A stretch of 64,000 bases of DNA from Streptomonospora wellingtoniae (GCF_031845375.1 NZ_JAVREK010000023.1:50923-114922); one strand, 5' to 3'. Shown: positions 9,126 to 18,575, counted from the first letter of the stretch. The notes: a model not told the origin generated them from the sequence alone. Program-made: numbers and translations.

Positions 9126-9206
9126 TCGGCGGTCAAGCTCCCCGCCCGAACCTCCTTGCGTCCTGACTCCCTCTGCACGCTGCCCCTCGCCCGCCGCCCC
9201 CGCTTC

Positions 9207-10241
9207 CTACTTCGCGAACGCGTCCACGCCCGTCAGCTCGGCCGACAGCATCCACAGCCGGGCGGCCTGCTCGGGGTCGACGGCGTAGGTGCGCACCGCC
9301 GACGGACTGCCCGCGTCCCCGGTCTCGACCATCTCGGCGATGTCGCAGTCCTCGCAGTACACCGCGCCCATGCCCGCGAGCTGCGGCGAGGTCGCCGCCC
9401 ACACCTGGGTGGCCGCGCCCTGCTCGGGGGTCTTGAAGGACGGGTTGAGCGGGTTGCCCTGCTCGTCGATCCAGCCTGCGGCCACCATCTCCTCCTTGGG
9501 GAGGTGGCGCTGCAGCGGAGTCAGGATGCCGCCCGGGTGAAGAGAGAACGCGCGTACGCCCGACTCCCGGCCCAGCGCGTCGAGGTGGACGGCGAACAGT
9601 ACGTTGGCGGTCTTGGCCTGTCCGTAGGCCTCCCACTTGTCGTAGGACCGCTCGAACTGCACGTCGTCCCAGCGGATGGGGGAGCGGTGGTGGCCGCGGG
9701 AGGAGACCGAGACGACGCGGGCCCCGTCGCCGGAGGCGATGGCGGGCCAGAGCCGGTTGACCAGGGCGAAGTGGCCGAGGTGGTTGGTGGCGAACTGCGC
9801 CTCCCAGCCCGGTCCGACGCGGGTCTCCGGGCACGCCATGATCCCGGCGTTGTCGATCATGATGTCGATGCCGCGCCCCGTGGCCAGGAACCGGTCGGCG
9901 AACGCGCGGACGCTGTCCAGGTCGCCGAGGTCGAGCGCGTCCACCTCGACGCCCCCGGCGCCCCCGGCAGACCCGCCGGCCTGCCCCTCGGTCCGCCCGT
10001 CGGCTGACCCGCCGATCCCGGCGAGGGCCTCCTCGGCGGCCGCGGGGCGGCGGGCCGGGACCACGACGTGGGTGCCCGCTTCGGCGAACGCGCGGGTGGT
10101 CTCCAGTCCGAGGCCGGAGTAGCCGCCAGTGACGACGGCGAGCTTGCCGCGGAGGTCGATCCCCTCCAGGACCTCCTTCGCGGTGGTCCGGTCGGTAAAG
10201 CCCGAGCCGATCGGGCGCTGCGGCGTCTTCTGTGTGGTCAT
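9207..10241 (-). CDS. SDR-family NAD(P)-dependent oxidoreductase
   Basis: A 344-aa short-chain dehydrogenase/reductase. The Rossmann motif VVTGGYSGLGLET lies near residue 35, NNAG is represented by IDNAGIMA, and catalytic YGQAKTAN (YxxxK) and a preceding serine stretch (VVSVSSRGH) are present. A Gly/Ala-rich insertion (GSADGRTEGQAGGSAGG) between beta-4 and the active site is not conserved and looks like a low-complexity loop. The chosen ATG gives MTTQKTPQRPIGSGF, the usual N-terminus of the 'SDR, oxidoreductase' group near WW-domain oxidoreductases; a longer frame upstream is not supported. The substrate cannot be inferred. It stands alone and convergent with dcd. Confidence 0.85.
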   Translation of the reverse strand: MTTQKTPQRPIGSGFTDRTTAKEVLEGIDLRGKLAVVTGGYSGLGLETTRAFAEAGTHVVVPARRPAAAEEALAGIGGSADGRTEGQAGGSAGGAGGVEVDALDLGDLDSVRAFADRFLATGRGIDIMIDNAGIMACPETRVGPGWEAQFATNHLGHFALVNRLWPAIASGDGARVVSVSSRGHHRSPIRWDDVQFERSYDKWEAYGQAKTANVLFAVHLDALGRESGVRAFSLHPGGILTPLQRHLPKEEMVAAGWIDEQGNPLNPSFKTPEQGAATQVWAATSPQLAGMGAVYCEDCDIAEMVETGDAGSPSAVRTYAVDPEQAARLWMLSAELTGVDAFAK

Positions 10242-10436
10242 GAGCGTGATGCTAGGGGTTGGAGTGCGCTCCGACTCAAACGTCGCCTGCGTGTTCCGAC
10301 GTACCGATCCGGATCCGTGCCGGCCGGCGTTCCGGCGCCGCGCCCGCGGGCGATCCGACCCTCCGACGCCGCGGTTCCCCCTGCGCCCCGAGTCCTCGCG
10401 CCCGCGGCGCCTTCGCCCGCGCCCCGGCACAGGCTC

Positions 10437-11081
10437 TCAGCGCAGTGGTGCTCCGTACCCGCCGTACCCCCCGGGCCCCGGCCCGGACCCGGGCCGCCTT
10501 CCATAGCCGCCGTTGAGCTCGCGCCGGCTCTGGCGCCGAGGAAGGAAGTAGGCGGCGAGCAGCCCGCCCAGAAAGCCGAACAGGTGGGCCTGCCAGGAGA
10601 TCCCCGTCTGCTGGGGCAGCACGCCGAAGATGAGCGTGCCGTAGAACAGGACCACGCAGATCATGATGACGATGTCGACGGTGCGCCGTTCCACGATGCC
10701 GCGCAGCACCGTGTAGCCGAAATAGCCGAACACCAGGCCGCTGGCGCCGACGGTCAGTGTGTCCTGCGGGCTGAGCAGCCAGACGCCGATCCCGCTGGCC
10801 GCCATCACGATCAGGGTGGTCCACGCGAAACGCCCGAGGCCGCCGATGGCCACGAGCGCGCCGAGCACCAGGAACGGGATCGAGTTGCTGATCAGGTGTG
10901 CGAAGCCGGCGTGCATGAAGGGGGCGGTGAGCACGCTCCAGGCGTTGTCGAAGGTCCACGACCGCAGCCCGAACACGGTGTCGAGCGCTCCGCCCAGGAC
11001 GGTGTCGACGATCTCGAACACCCACATCGCGGCCAGCATCGCCGCGACGGTGAGGAAGCCGACTGTGCGTGAGTGCGTCAC
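10437..11081 (-). CDS. Rhomboid family intramembrane serine protease
   Basis: A 214-aa membrane protease with about six transmembrane helices that cleaves other membrane proteins within the bilayer. The catalytic serine is in VGASGLVFG (GxSG motif), and the histidine of the dyad is in SWQAHLFGFLGG. The HLISNS segment corresponds to the conserved HxxxN helix. The C-terminal 35 residues are Gly/Pro/Arg-rich and cytosolic. The GTG start was chosen because upstream codons are unlike rhomboids and the product then begins just before helix 1. It is a single gene divergent from the osmoprotectant operon. Confidence 0.88.
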   Translation of the reverse strand: MTHSRTVGFLTVAAMLAAMWVFEIVDTVLGGALDTVFGLRSWTFDNAWSVLTAPFMHAGFAHLISNSIPFLVLGALVAIGGLGRFAWTTLIVMAASGIGVWLLSPQDTLTVGASGLVFGYFGYTVLRGIVERRTVDIVIMICVVLFYGTLIFGVLPQQTGISWQAHLFGFLGGLLAAYFLPRRQSRRELNGGYGRRPGSGPGPGGYGGYGAPLR

Positions 11082-11605
11082 TCTTTCGACTTTACGCGAC
11101 GCCCTCCGGCCCGACCCTGGAGAGGTTCGGGGCCTGTGGACGGAGGGTGCACCGGCGTTGAGCGGAGAATCACGGTACTCACACGCGGGCGTCCTGAGCG
11201 TAGCCGTTTTGAGCTGCCAAGACGACCGAAGAGTGATCGCGGTCACCTTGATCCGAAGTGTGGCGTAGATCACATTGTGGAGGTACCGCGGGATCCAAGT
11301 GTGGTGCGCACGTCCGCTTTCCGGGTAGTGCACAACCGTAAACGTGTTATCTCTCCGTGACGATGCTGGCGGCAAGTCTTCGCACTTCGTCGGTAGGGTT
11401 CCTATCACCATAAATGGGACTTAAAGAGCGGCCAGGACATGGCACGCGTGTCGGGCGCCCCGATCGGGGGAGGGCTGTTGCGGGGGTGCGGACCGAAACG
11501 TTCGGTAACAGAAAGTAAGTCCGCCCCGCATCGCCGAGGCGCGCGGAGGGGCGCCTTCACGGGCGGCCCTCGGATGTGCCACTGGACAGAGGCAAAGAGG
11601 AGACC
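11082..11605. other. Divergent regulatory region between rhomboid and opuA operon
   Basis: About 520 bases without a gene. Both flanking genes are transcribed away from it. It holds an AT-richer stretch near 11330-11425 and a short perfect dyad, accgaa-acg-ttcggt, at 11492-11506. The dyad lies about 100 bases before the ATPase start and could be an operator or a leader hairpin. I do not see a riboswitch I can name. The strong Shine-Dalgarno agaggag ends it. Confidence 0.5.
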
Positions 11606-12934
11606 GTGCCAGCAGTACGTGCAGACAAGCTATACAAGATATTCGGCAGGCGCCCGACCAAGGCGGTCGAGCTGCTGGCGGACGGCCGGCCCCGCGACGA
11701 GATCACGTCGCTGAACGTCACCGCCGCGGTCATCGACGTCTCTTTCGAGGTGCAGCCCGGCGAGATCTTCGTGGTCATGGGGCTGTCGGGCTCCGGCAAG
11801 TCCACGCTGATCCGGATGCTCAACGGCCTGCTGCCGCACACCTCGGGAACCGTCGAGATCGACGGGACCGACATCACCAAGCTGGGCAAGTCGGAGCTGC
11901 GCAAGCTGCGCAGCGAGAAGGTCAGCATGGTGTTCCAGCACTTCGCGCTGTTCCCGCACCGCTCGGTGCTGGAGAACGCGGCCTACGGCCTGGAGGTCCG
12001 CGGTGTGCCCCGCGCCGAACGCGAGACCAAGGCGCGCGAGGCGCTGGCGATGGTCGGCCTCGACGGTTGGGAGCTGAAGGTCCCGGGCCAGCTGTCCGGC
12101 GGTATGCAGCAGCGCGTCGGCCTGGCGCGGGCGCTGGCCGCCGACACCGAGATCATCCTGATGGACGAGGCCTTCAGCGCCCTCGACCCGCTGATCCGGC
12201 GCGACATGCAGACCCAGCTGCTGGAGCTGCAGGCTTCCCTGGGCAAGACCATCGTCTTCATCACCCACGACCTCAACGAGGCGATGCGCCTGGGCGACCG
12301 CATCTGCGTGCTGCGCGACGGGCGCGTGGCCCAGATCGGCAAGGCCGAGGAGATCCTCAACGACCCGGCCAACGACTACGTCGCCAACTTCATTGAGGAC
12401 GTCGACCGCACTCGCGTGCTCACGGCCTCCTCGGTCATGGAGAAGCCCATCCCGGTCATCGACCCGGGCCAAGGCCCCCGCACGGCGCTGCGGACCATGC
12501 GCGACAACCAGACCCAGTGGGCGTTCGTGGTCCAGCGCGACCGCAGGCTCATGGGCGTCGTGGGCGAGAGCGCGATCGCCGAAGCGGTGCGCGACAACGT
12601 CAAGGACCTGAGCGGGCTCGTCGGCTCGGCCGAGCGGGTCTCCCCTGACACCGCGGTCGCCGACATGTTCGTCCAGGCCGCGGAGAGCTCCTACCCGCTG
12701 GCCGTGATCGACGACGACGAGCGGCTGGTCGGCGTCATCCCCCGCGGCACCCTGCTGGCCGCGCTGGCCACCCCCGACGCGGGCGACGAGAGCGGGGCGG
12801 ACGAGGCGGCCGAGACCGCGTCCGCCGAGGACGAGTCCTCCCACTTCGCGGAGTCCGCATCCGAGTCCGGCGCTGACTACTCCGGGGCCGAACCCGGCGA
12901 CGACGCCCCGGCCACCGAAGGGAGCCGGCGATGA
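11606..12934 (+). CDS. opuAA: Glycine betaine/proline betaine ABC transporter, ATP-binding subunit
   Basis: A 442-aa ATPase that powers osmoprotectant uptake. It has Walker A GLSGSGKST (about 66-74), Q-loop VFQHFALFPH, signature LSGGMQQRVGLARA, Walker B IILMDEAFSALDPL and an H-loop ITHD. Two CBS domains follow (about 285-390), as in OpuAA/ProV, where they sense ionic strength or nucleotides. An acidic tail of about 50 residues ends the protein. The GTG start is set by agaggagacc just upstream and yields VPAVRADKLYKIFG, the family N-terminus. The ATGA overlap with the permease gene shows a tight operon. Confidence 0.92.
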   Translation: MPAVRADKLYKIFGRRPTKAVELLADGRPRDEITSLNVTAAVIDVSFEVQPGEIFVVMGLSGSGKSTLIRMLNGLLPHTSGTVEIDGTDITKLGKSELRKLRSEKVSMVFQHFALFPHRSVLENAAYGLEVRGVPRAERETKAREALAMVGLDGWELKVPGQLSGGMQQRVGLARALAADTEIILMDEAFSALDPLIRRDMQTQLLELQASLGKTIVFITHDLNEAMRLGDRICVLRDGRVAQIGKAEEILNDPANDYVANFIEDVDRTRVLTASSVMEKPIPVIDPGQGPRTALRTMRDNQTQWAFVVQRDRRLMGVVGESAIAEAVRDNVKDLSGLVGSAERVSPDTAVADMFVQAAESSYPLAVIDDDERLVGVIPRGTLLAALATPDAGDESGADEAAETASAEDESSHFAESASESGADYSGAEPGDDAPATEGSRR

Positions 12935-14172
12935 GCCTGATTTCCTACGCCGTCCCCGTGCCGCGCGTTCCGGTCGGCACCACCTTCGAGGCCGTCATCG
13001 ACTGGCTTCGGGTGAGCCTCGGTGCGTTCTTCGAGTTCGTCGAGATGATCATCGAGGCCTGCGTCACCACGCTCTCGACGATGTTCACGATCCCTTCGGC
13101 AACCCAGTTCACCCTGCTGGCGGCCGCGTTCGTCGCCGGCGGACTGCTGGCCCACAAGCACCGCAGGCCGACCTTGATCGCCGTGGCGGTCTGGGCCGGG
13201 TTCTACGTCGCGGAGCTGGCGGCCGGACTGGTGTCCGCGGTGATCACCACGCTGCCCGCGCCGCTGTTCCTGTGGGCGATGAACCTGTTCGGCGCCGAGT
13301 ACGTCTATCCGCCGCTCGTCCTGGCGCTGCTGCTGCTCGCCGCGCTGGTGGCCATCAGTTTCACCGCGGCCAAGGAGCGCCCCCAGCACGTGACGGCCGT
13401 CGTGTGGCCGTTCTGCCTCCTGGTGATCCTGCTCCTGCACTTCGTTGTCGGCGTGCAGCTGTCCCTGATCGTCGCGGCCCTGCTGTCCGTTCTGGCCTAC
13501 GCCGTGGCGGGCTGGGGCGTCTGCATCTTCAGCATCCTCGGCTTCCTGCTGATCATCAGCATGGATAGCTGGGAGAACGCGATGAGTAGCCTCGCGCTGA
13601 TCCTGGTGGCGACCTTGGTCGCGGTCGTGGTCTCGCTACCCATCGGCGTGCTGGCAGCCCAGAACCGCCACGTCAGCACCGCGGTCAAGCCGGTGCTGGA
13701 CTTCATGCAGACCCTGCCCGCGTTCGTCTACCTGCTTCCGGCGATCGCGTTCTTCAGCATCGGCACCGTGCCGGGCGTCATCGCGACGGTCATCTTCGCG
13801 ATGCCCCCCGGTGTGCGGCTGACCGAGCTGGGCATCCGCCAGGTCGACAAGGAGCTGGTCGAGGCTGGCGAGGCGTTCGGCGCCCCGGACTGGCAGATCC
13901 TGCGCCGCATCCAGCTCCCGCTGGCGCTGGCCACGATCATGGCCGGTATCAACCAGATCATCATGCTCAGCCTGTCGATGGTCGTCATCGCCGGCATGGT
14001 CGGCGCGGGCGGACTCGGCAACGACGTCTACACGGGTATCGCGCAGGGCGACATCCCGGTGGGCTTCGAGGGGGGTATCGCCGTGGTCATCCTGGCCATC
14101 TTCCTGGACCGGCTGACGGGGGCGGTCACCCGCTACTCGCCCGCGGCCAGGGCGCAGCGCGCGTCCGCCTGA
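12931..14172 (+). CDS. opuAB: Glycine betaine ABC transporter permease
   Basis: A 413-aa membrane permease of the OpuAB/ProW type. An extra N-terminal membrane section of roughly 190 residues precedes the BPD-transporter core. The coupling region ELGIRQVDKELVEAGEAFGAPDWQ (EAA loop) is near residue 310, and MAGINQIIMLSLSMVVIAGMVG matches the conserved helix after it. It forms the channel with the CBS-containing ATPase whose stop codon it overlaps by four bases. The lipoprotein receptor gene follows after 75 bases. Confidence 0.92.
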   Translation: MSLISYAVPVPRVPVGTTFEAVIDWLRVSLGAFFEFVEMIIEACVTTLSTMFTIPSATQFTLLAAAFVAGGLLAHKHRRPTLIAVAVWAGFYVAELAAGLVSAVITTLPAPLFLWAMNLFGAEYVYPPLVLALLLLAALVAISFTAAKERPQHVTAVVWPFCLLVILLLHFVVGVQLSLIVAALLSVLAYAVAGWGVCIFSILGFLLIISMDSWENAMSSLALILVATLVAVVVSLPIGVLAAQNRHVSTAVKPVLDFMQTLPAFVYLLPAIAFFSIGTVPGVIATVIFAMPPGVRLTELGIRQVDKELVEAGEAFGAPDWQILRRIQLPLALATIMAGINQIIMLSLSMVVIAGMVGAGGLGNDVYTGIAQGDIPVGFEGGIAVVILAIFLDRLTGAVTRYSPAARAQRASA

Positions 14173-14247
14173 GTCTCCCATCCCGCCCCGCCGCCGCCCG
14201 CATCGGCGGGGTTCCCTGGAATCACCCGCACACAAGGAGGAGGAACC

Positions 14248-15201
14248 GTGAGCGAGACAACGCGCTTCACGAAGCTGATCGGAGTAGGTGCCGCGGCCGC
14301 GTCGCTGGCGCTCGTCGCGAGCGCCTGCGGCGGAGGCGGCGAGGGCGGCGTGTCCACGGGCCCCTCGGAGGGCGAGGGCGGCGGCGGTGACAAGACCATC
14401 ACCATCGGCCTCATCCCCTGGGAAGAGGACATCGCCGTCACGCACCTGTGGAAGGCGGTCCTGGAGGAGAAGGGCTACACGGTCGAGCTGAAGAACGTCG
14501 ACGTGGCCCCGGTGTTCCAGGGGACCGCCGACGGCGACATCGACCTGTTCATGGACACGTGGCTGCCCAACACCCACGGCGACTACATGGACAAGTACGG
14601 GGACAAGGTCGAGGACCTGGGTGCCTGGAACGAGAACGCCAAGCTCACCCTGACGGTCCCGTCCTACATGGAGGACGTCAACTCCATCGAGGACCTCAAG
14701 GGCAACGCCGACCAGTTCAACGGCGAGATCATCGGTATCGAGTCCGGCTCGGGTCTGGTGCAGACCACCGAGGAGGAGGCGATGCCGACCTACGGCCTCG
14801 AGGACGAGTACAAGCTGGTCAAGTCCTCGACTCCGGCGATGCTGGAGGAGCTGCGTACGGCGACCGAGGAGGAGGAGCCGATCGTCGTGACGCTGTGGCG
14901 TCCGCACCTCATCTACGCCGAGCAGGACCTCAAGGACCTTGAGGACCCCGAGGGCGCGATGGGCGAAGCCGAGACGATGAACGTCATCGCTCGCAAGGGC
15001 TTCTCCGAGGACCACCCGGACGTCAGCAAGTGGCTGAGCGACTTCCAGCTCTCCGACGAGCAGATCGGCACCCTGGAGGAGACGGTCATCGCCGAGCACG
15101 AGGGCGAGGAGACCGAGGGGGCCAAGGCCTGGCTGGCCGACAACCCCGACTACCTCAAGGAGATCATGGGCGACGACGCCAAGGACCTGGACTTCTCCTA
15201 G
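14248..15201 (+). CDS. opuAC: Glycine betaine-binding lipoprotein
   Basis: A 317-aa substrate-binding protein (OpuAC/ProX family). The N-terminal signal ends in a lipobox ALVASAC, so after processing it is lipid-anchored outside the membrane and delivers quaternary-ammonium osmolytes to the permease. A Gly/Ser/Glu-rich linker follows the cysteine. Conserved segments include GLIPWEEDIAVTHLWKAVLE and DLFMDTWLPNTH, the latter carrying a tryptophan expected in the aromatic ligand cage. The GTG start has aaggaggagg upstream. As last gene of the operon it is followed by a strong hairpin. Confidence 0.92.
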   Translation: MSETTRFTKLIGVGAAAASLALVASACGGGGEGGVSTGPSEGEGGGGDKTITIGLIPWEEDIAVTHLWKAVLEEKGYTVELKNVDVAPVFQGTADGDIDLFMDTWLPNTHGDYMDKYGDKVEDLGAWNENAKLTLTVPSYMEDVNSIEDLKGNADQFNGEIIGIESGSGLVQTTEEEAMPTYGLEDEYKLVKSSTPAMLEELRTATEEEEPIVVTLWRPHLIYAEQDLKDLEDPEGAMGEAETMNVIARKGFSEDHPDVSKWLSDFQLSDEQIGTLEETVIAEHEGEETEGAKAWLADNPDYLKEIMGDDAKDLDFS

Positions 15202-15254
15202 TCCGCGCAGGTCGCGTGGAACCGCGGCAGCGGGTTCCGCATCTCCGGCAGCGA

Positions 15255-15284
15255 GCGGGCCGCGTCCGTCCGGGCGCGGCCCGC
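15255..15284 (+). terminator. GC-rich hairpin terminator after opuAC
   Basis: gcgggccgcg and cgcggcccgc form a perfect 10-bp stem around a 10-base loop, 53 bases after the opuAC stop. There is no long T-run (ctgctt follows), as is common for terminators of high-GC actinomycetes. Confidence 0.7.
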
Positions 15285-15388
15285 CCTGCTTGTCCGGGGG
15301 CGGTGCGTCCGGCCTGCCGTGCCTCTGCGGTGCCCCAGGATGCAACCGGGGCCGTGCGGCCCTTCGGCGGAACCGGGTATGCGCCGGG

Positions 15389-15904
15389 TCAGCGCCCCGA
15401 CGTGAGCGAGCGGTCGCTGCGCGGCGGGATACCTGCTGTGCTCATGAACGCGTCGACCTTGTCCGGTGAGGTCAGCCCCGTCAGCGGCAGGTAGGGGCGG
15501 CTGGCGCGGCGCCCCTGGACCGAGGGGAACTGGCGCGGGCGGCCGGTGACGTCGCACAGGCCCAGCGACCGGGTACGCCCCCGCAGCACGTAGTAGGAGC
15601 CGACGTCGGCGAACGGGATGCGCACGATGTAGCGCCCGCGCGTATAGCGGAACTCCCCGTCCTCGACCTCCAGCACCGGCACCCGCAGCCGGAGGCCGTC
15701 GGCCAGCAGCCCCAGCCCGGCGGCCAGTACCGCCACGCCCAGCGCCGCGGCCCCCCAGTGCAGCGCTCCCTGCTCCGGCAGGCCCCAGAGCCCGGCGTAC
15801 GCCGCCGCGGCACCCCCCGCGCCGGCCAGCGCCAGGACCGCGCCGCTCCATAGCTCCGCCCGTTTACGGCCCATCGGGCAGGTCAGCCGAACCATTTCGG
15901 ACAC
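15389..15904 (-). CDS. Two-helix membrane protein with PH-like domain (hypothetical)
   Basis: A 171-aa protein of unknown function. Two hydrophobic helices lie at about 18-38 and 50-72. A soluble C-terminal domain follows (VLEVEDGEFRYTRGRYIVRI and FADVGSYYVLRGR), with the beta-strand pattern of bacterial PH-like (bPH) domains. I chose the GTG at 15904 because gagagagg lies 7-8 bases upstream; an ATG three codons later is also possible. A second protein of similar plan occurs at 23917-24555. It stands alone, convergent with the betaine transporter. Confidence 0.65.
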   Translation of the reverse strand: MSEMVRLTCPMGRKRAELWSGAVLALAGAGGAAAAYAGLWGLPEQGALHWGAAALGVAVLAAGLGLLADGLRLRVPVLEVEDGEFRYTRGRYIVRIPFADVGSYYVLRGRTRSLGLCDVTGRPRQFPSVQGRRASRPYLPLTGLTSPDKVDAFMSTAGIPPRSDRSLTSGR

Positions 15905-16187
15905 GGGAGCGCCTCTCTCACTGAGCAGGGGGACTGGCAAAGGGGACGCGGCAATCGGAACCATATCGGTTATCCGGTCGGTGCAACGGCGGATTGCGGC
16001 GATCGGCGGCGCCTTTTCAGTGTGTGTCCGGATGCCGTCGCGGCCGGTGCCCGCACACGCCGATGGCGGCCGCTGTGTGCGACCGCCATCAGCCCTGGTG
16101 CGTCCCGCTCCGTGCCCGCCCGGGGCGCCGCCCGGAAGGGCGCGGCGCCGCCCCGACCAGGCGTCGGGCACGTCGGAAGGTGAAGCC

Positions 16188-17114
16188 CTAGCAGTTGGTC
16201 TCGCGGTAGTCGGAGATGTCCGAGAACAGGCCGCCGCTGTCCGGAGGCGGGCAGAGGAACTGCTCGTAGCGCTGGTCGCCGTCCACGTACAGCTTCAGCC
16301 AGGAGATGCTGTACTTCGCGATGGTCGTGTTCGACAGGTTCGGCGCGAAGTGCGAGGCGCCCTCAAGCTCCAGGTAGGCCTTGCCGGGCGAGCTCGGCAG
16401 GCTCTCGTAGAACGGGATGGAGTGCGAGTTCACCGAGGCGACGGAGTCGTTCTCCGCGCCCACGACCAGGGTCGGCACGCTGACACTGCCCCAGGTCTTG
16501 TCCAGGTTCCACGCGGTCAGCGGGATGGCCGCCTTCAGCTCGGGGCGGTCCTCGGCGATCTCCAGCGTCCCGCCGCCGCCCATGGAGTGGCCCATGGCGG
16601 CCATGCGGTCGCCGTCGACGATGTCGCTCACGTCGCTGCTGTCGGCCAGGTAGTCCAGTGCGGCGCCGATCTGGCGTCCCCGGCTGGAGGGCTGGTCGTA
16701 GCGGGAGTTGGTGTCGATGGTGAAGACCACGAAACCTTGCGAGGCGAGCCGCGGGCCGAGCCAGGACATCGAGGAGGAGCTGGCGGTGTAGCCCGGGGCG
16801 ACGACCACGCCGCCGTAGGTGTAGCTGTCGTCGGTGGGGTAGTAGATCGTGCCGCCGCCGAAACCGCTCACCAGCGAGGAGACGTCCTCGTCGTCGGTGT
16901 CGAACGGTCCGGTGGTCGCCTCGATGCTGTCCTCCGAGGGATCGGGGCCGATCTCTTCGGCGTGGGCCGGTGCGCTCACGGCGACGGTTCCGCCGAGGGT
17001 CAGCACCAGGGCGGCGGCGATCCGGCCGGCGGTGTTCAGGGGGCCGCGGGACGGGGACGCGGTGCCGTGCGGGGCCGCCTCGGGCTGCTCGGCGGGGGCG
17101 TTCGTTGCGAACAT
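16188..17114 (-). CDS. Secreted polyester hydrolase / cutinase (PET-hydrolase type)
   Basis: A 308-aa alpha/beta hydrolase very like the Thermobifida cutinases, which cleave ester bonds of cutin, triglycerides and polyesters including PET. A Sec signal ends at APAHA (residue 52). The catalytic triad is Ser177 (GHSMG), Asp223 (GAENDS) and His255 (GASHF). The oxyanion residues are Tyr109 (APGYT) and Met178, and the substrate-clamp Trp is 202. Cys288 and Cys308 fit the conserved C-terminal disulfide. The positions that distinguish Ideonella PETase (Ser214/Ile218) are here His231 and Phe235, so this is the classic type I form. The start is fixed by aaaggaag upstream. It is a single gene; actual substrates are untested. 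Confidence 0.9.
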   Translation of the reverse strand: MFATNAPAEQPEAAPHGTASPSRGPLNTAGRIAAALVLTLGGTVAVSAPAHAEEIGPDPSEDSIEATTGPFDTDDEDVSSLVSGFGGGTIYYPTDDSYTYGGVVVAPGYTASSSSMSWLGPRLASQGFVVFTIDTNSRYDQPSSRGRQIGAALDYLADSSDVSDIVDGDRMAAMGHSMGGGGTLEIAEDRPELKAAIPLTAWNLDKTWGSVSVPTLVVGAENDSVASVNSHSIPFYESLPSSPGKAYLELEGASHFAPNLSNTTIAKYSISWLKLYVDGDQRYEQFLCPPPDSGGLFSDISDYRETNC

Positions 17115-17587
17115 GGGGAATGCTTCCTTTGCCTCGCGACGGGAGCGCCGCGCGCTTCGCGGGGGCCGCGGGCGCGGTTCGCCGTCAGTTCCAGGGGGAT
17201 CGGCGGCGCGGAGCGGGGCGGGGTTGGGGGTCAGGGGGTTGGGGGTCGCCGGCTCGGCCGCTGTCGGTTCCGGGGATGTCCGGATGCGCGCCTGCATGCT
17301 GTATGCGGGCACGGGGGTAACTATCCGGAATCACCGCGTCACGGCCTATCCGTTGAACCACCAGTGTCGGTTCCAGTGCAGGTCGTGGCGGTGGAATCGA
17401 TACCGCCGCGAGTGCCGGGACGCATCGGATCGCGGGGTAGGCGCTTCGGGAGCGGCCGGGCGGCGGGGCGGCGCGGGTTGCCGGCGGGAGCATGAGCGCA
17501 CGGCGGGCCGGCCGCGGATACGCGCTGGGCCGCCGTCGGCCCGCCGCCGTCGGAACGGGGCGCCGCGTGCTCGCGGCCCGAGGCCGC
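17115..17587. other. Upstream region of the polyester hydrolase gene
   Basis: About 470 bases between the hydrolase start and the IclR stop. It must contain the hydrolase promoter on the minus strand. The only symmetrical element I noticed is ggcggt...accgcc (17387-17392 and 17402-17407) around a 9-base centre, which might be an operator. No gene is supported here. Confidence 0.35.
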
Positions 17588-18364
17588 CTACCAGTGCCCG
17601 GAGCGCTCCAGCGTGGCTCGGACCCCGGTCAGCGCTTCGACCGCGGTATCGGCGATCTCGGCGGAGTAGCGTGCGGCGGGGATCGAACAGCTGACGGCGT
17701 CCTGAGCGGGCCGGTCGTAGCCCAGCGCGATCCCGATGCAGCGCAGCCCGACCACGTTCTCGCCGTCGTCCGTGGAGTAGCCGCGCTCGCGGATGGCGGC
17801 GAGCTCCTCGAACAGGGCCCCGCGGTCGGTGATCGTCCCCGAGGTGACCGCGGTCAGCTCGGCCGGGAGCAGCGCGTCGACCTCGGCGTCGGTGCGCTCG
17901 GCCAGCAGCGCCTTGCCCAGCGAGGTGCTGTGCGCGGGCAGCCTGCGCCCGACGCGGCTGAAGGGGCGCAGGTAGTGCCGCGACTCGCGGGTGGCGAGGT
18001 AGATGACGTCGGCGCCGTCCAGGCGGGCGAAGTGCACGGTCTCGCCCAGGCGCTCGGACAGCGAGTCCAGGTACGGGCTCACCATGGCCCCGCGGGGGTC
18101 GGCGTCGATGTAGCCGGTGCCGGCGAGCAGGGCGCGGATGCCGATCGAGTACAGCGAACCGGTGGTGTCGGTGCGCACCCAGCCGCGTCCGACCAGGGTC
18201 TGCAGCAGTGCGTACAGGCTGCTGCGCGGAACCCCCATGCGCTCGGCCAGGACGCGCAGCGTGGCCGGCCGGTCGAGAGCGCTGAGGGCCTCCAGCAGTT
18301 CCACGGTGCGCGCGGCGGACTTGACCTCACGCACGCTGCGGTCGTCCGCATCGTCTGCCACCAC
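17588..18364 (-). CDS. IclR-family transcriptional regulator
   Basis: A 258-aa regulator. The N-terminal winged helix (LSALDRPATLRVLAERMGVP, then SSLYALLQTLVGRGWV) occupies about 25-80. The IclR effector domain follows, with RLPAHSTSLGKALLA (about 130-145) and the C-terminal GLRCIGIALG and CSIPAARYS. It is divergent from the glucarate genes across 211 bases, so it most likely controls them in response to glucarate or an intermediate (inference from position). The start is one of two adjacent GTG codons; the second has the better spacing from ggagg. Confidence 0.88.
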   Translation of the reverse strand: MVADDADDRSVREVKSAARTVELLEALSALDRPATLRVLAERMGVPRSSLYALLQTLVGRGWVRTDTTGSLYSIGIRALLAGTGYIDADPRGAMVSPYLDSLSERLGETVHFARLDGADVIYLATRESRHYLRPFSRVGRRLPAHSTSLGKALLAERTDAEVDALLPAELTAVTSGTITDRGALFEELAAIRERGYSTDDGENVVGLRCIGIALGYDRPAQDAVSCSIPAARYSAEIADTAVEALTGVRATLERSGHW

Positions 18365-18575
18365 GACCTCCCGGTGTCGCTCCTGTTCGCAATCCCTGCA
18401 CGGTGTCCGCGTATCTGGACTATATCCATATCCGTGTACAAGGGAGAAGCGGGCGGCGCGGCCGCTCCTCAGGGGGTGGGACGCGTCATGTCCGGCTGAG
18501 GCTCCGTTGACGCGGCGTGTTCCGCCGAATAATCTTTATCTGCATACGAGAACATCGTCTACATACGGAGATAGA
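18365..18575. promoter_or_regulatory. Shared IclR / glucarate operon control region
   Basis: The gap between the divergent genes is richer in AT than its neighbours. It has two near-identical direct repeats, catacgag (18543-18550) and catacggag (18562-18570), 19 bases apart, and a tandem atatccatatcc near 18424-18435. The second repeat overlaps the Shine-Dalgarno GGAG of the dehydratase gene. These are candidates for IclR binding sites; no footprint evidence is available. Confidence 0.45.

Noticed and set aside
11082..11605. Riboswitch upstream of the betaine transporter operon
   Set aside because: Hairpins are present but I could not match the conserved core of c-di-AMP, glycine or other riboswitch classes by eye. 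A covariance-model search would be needed.
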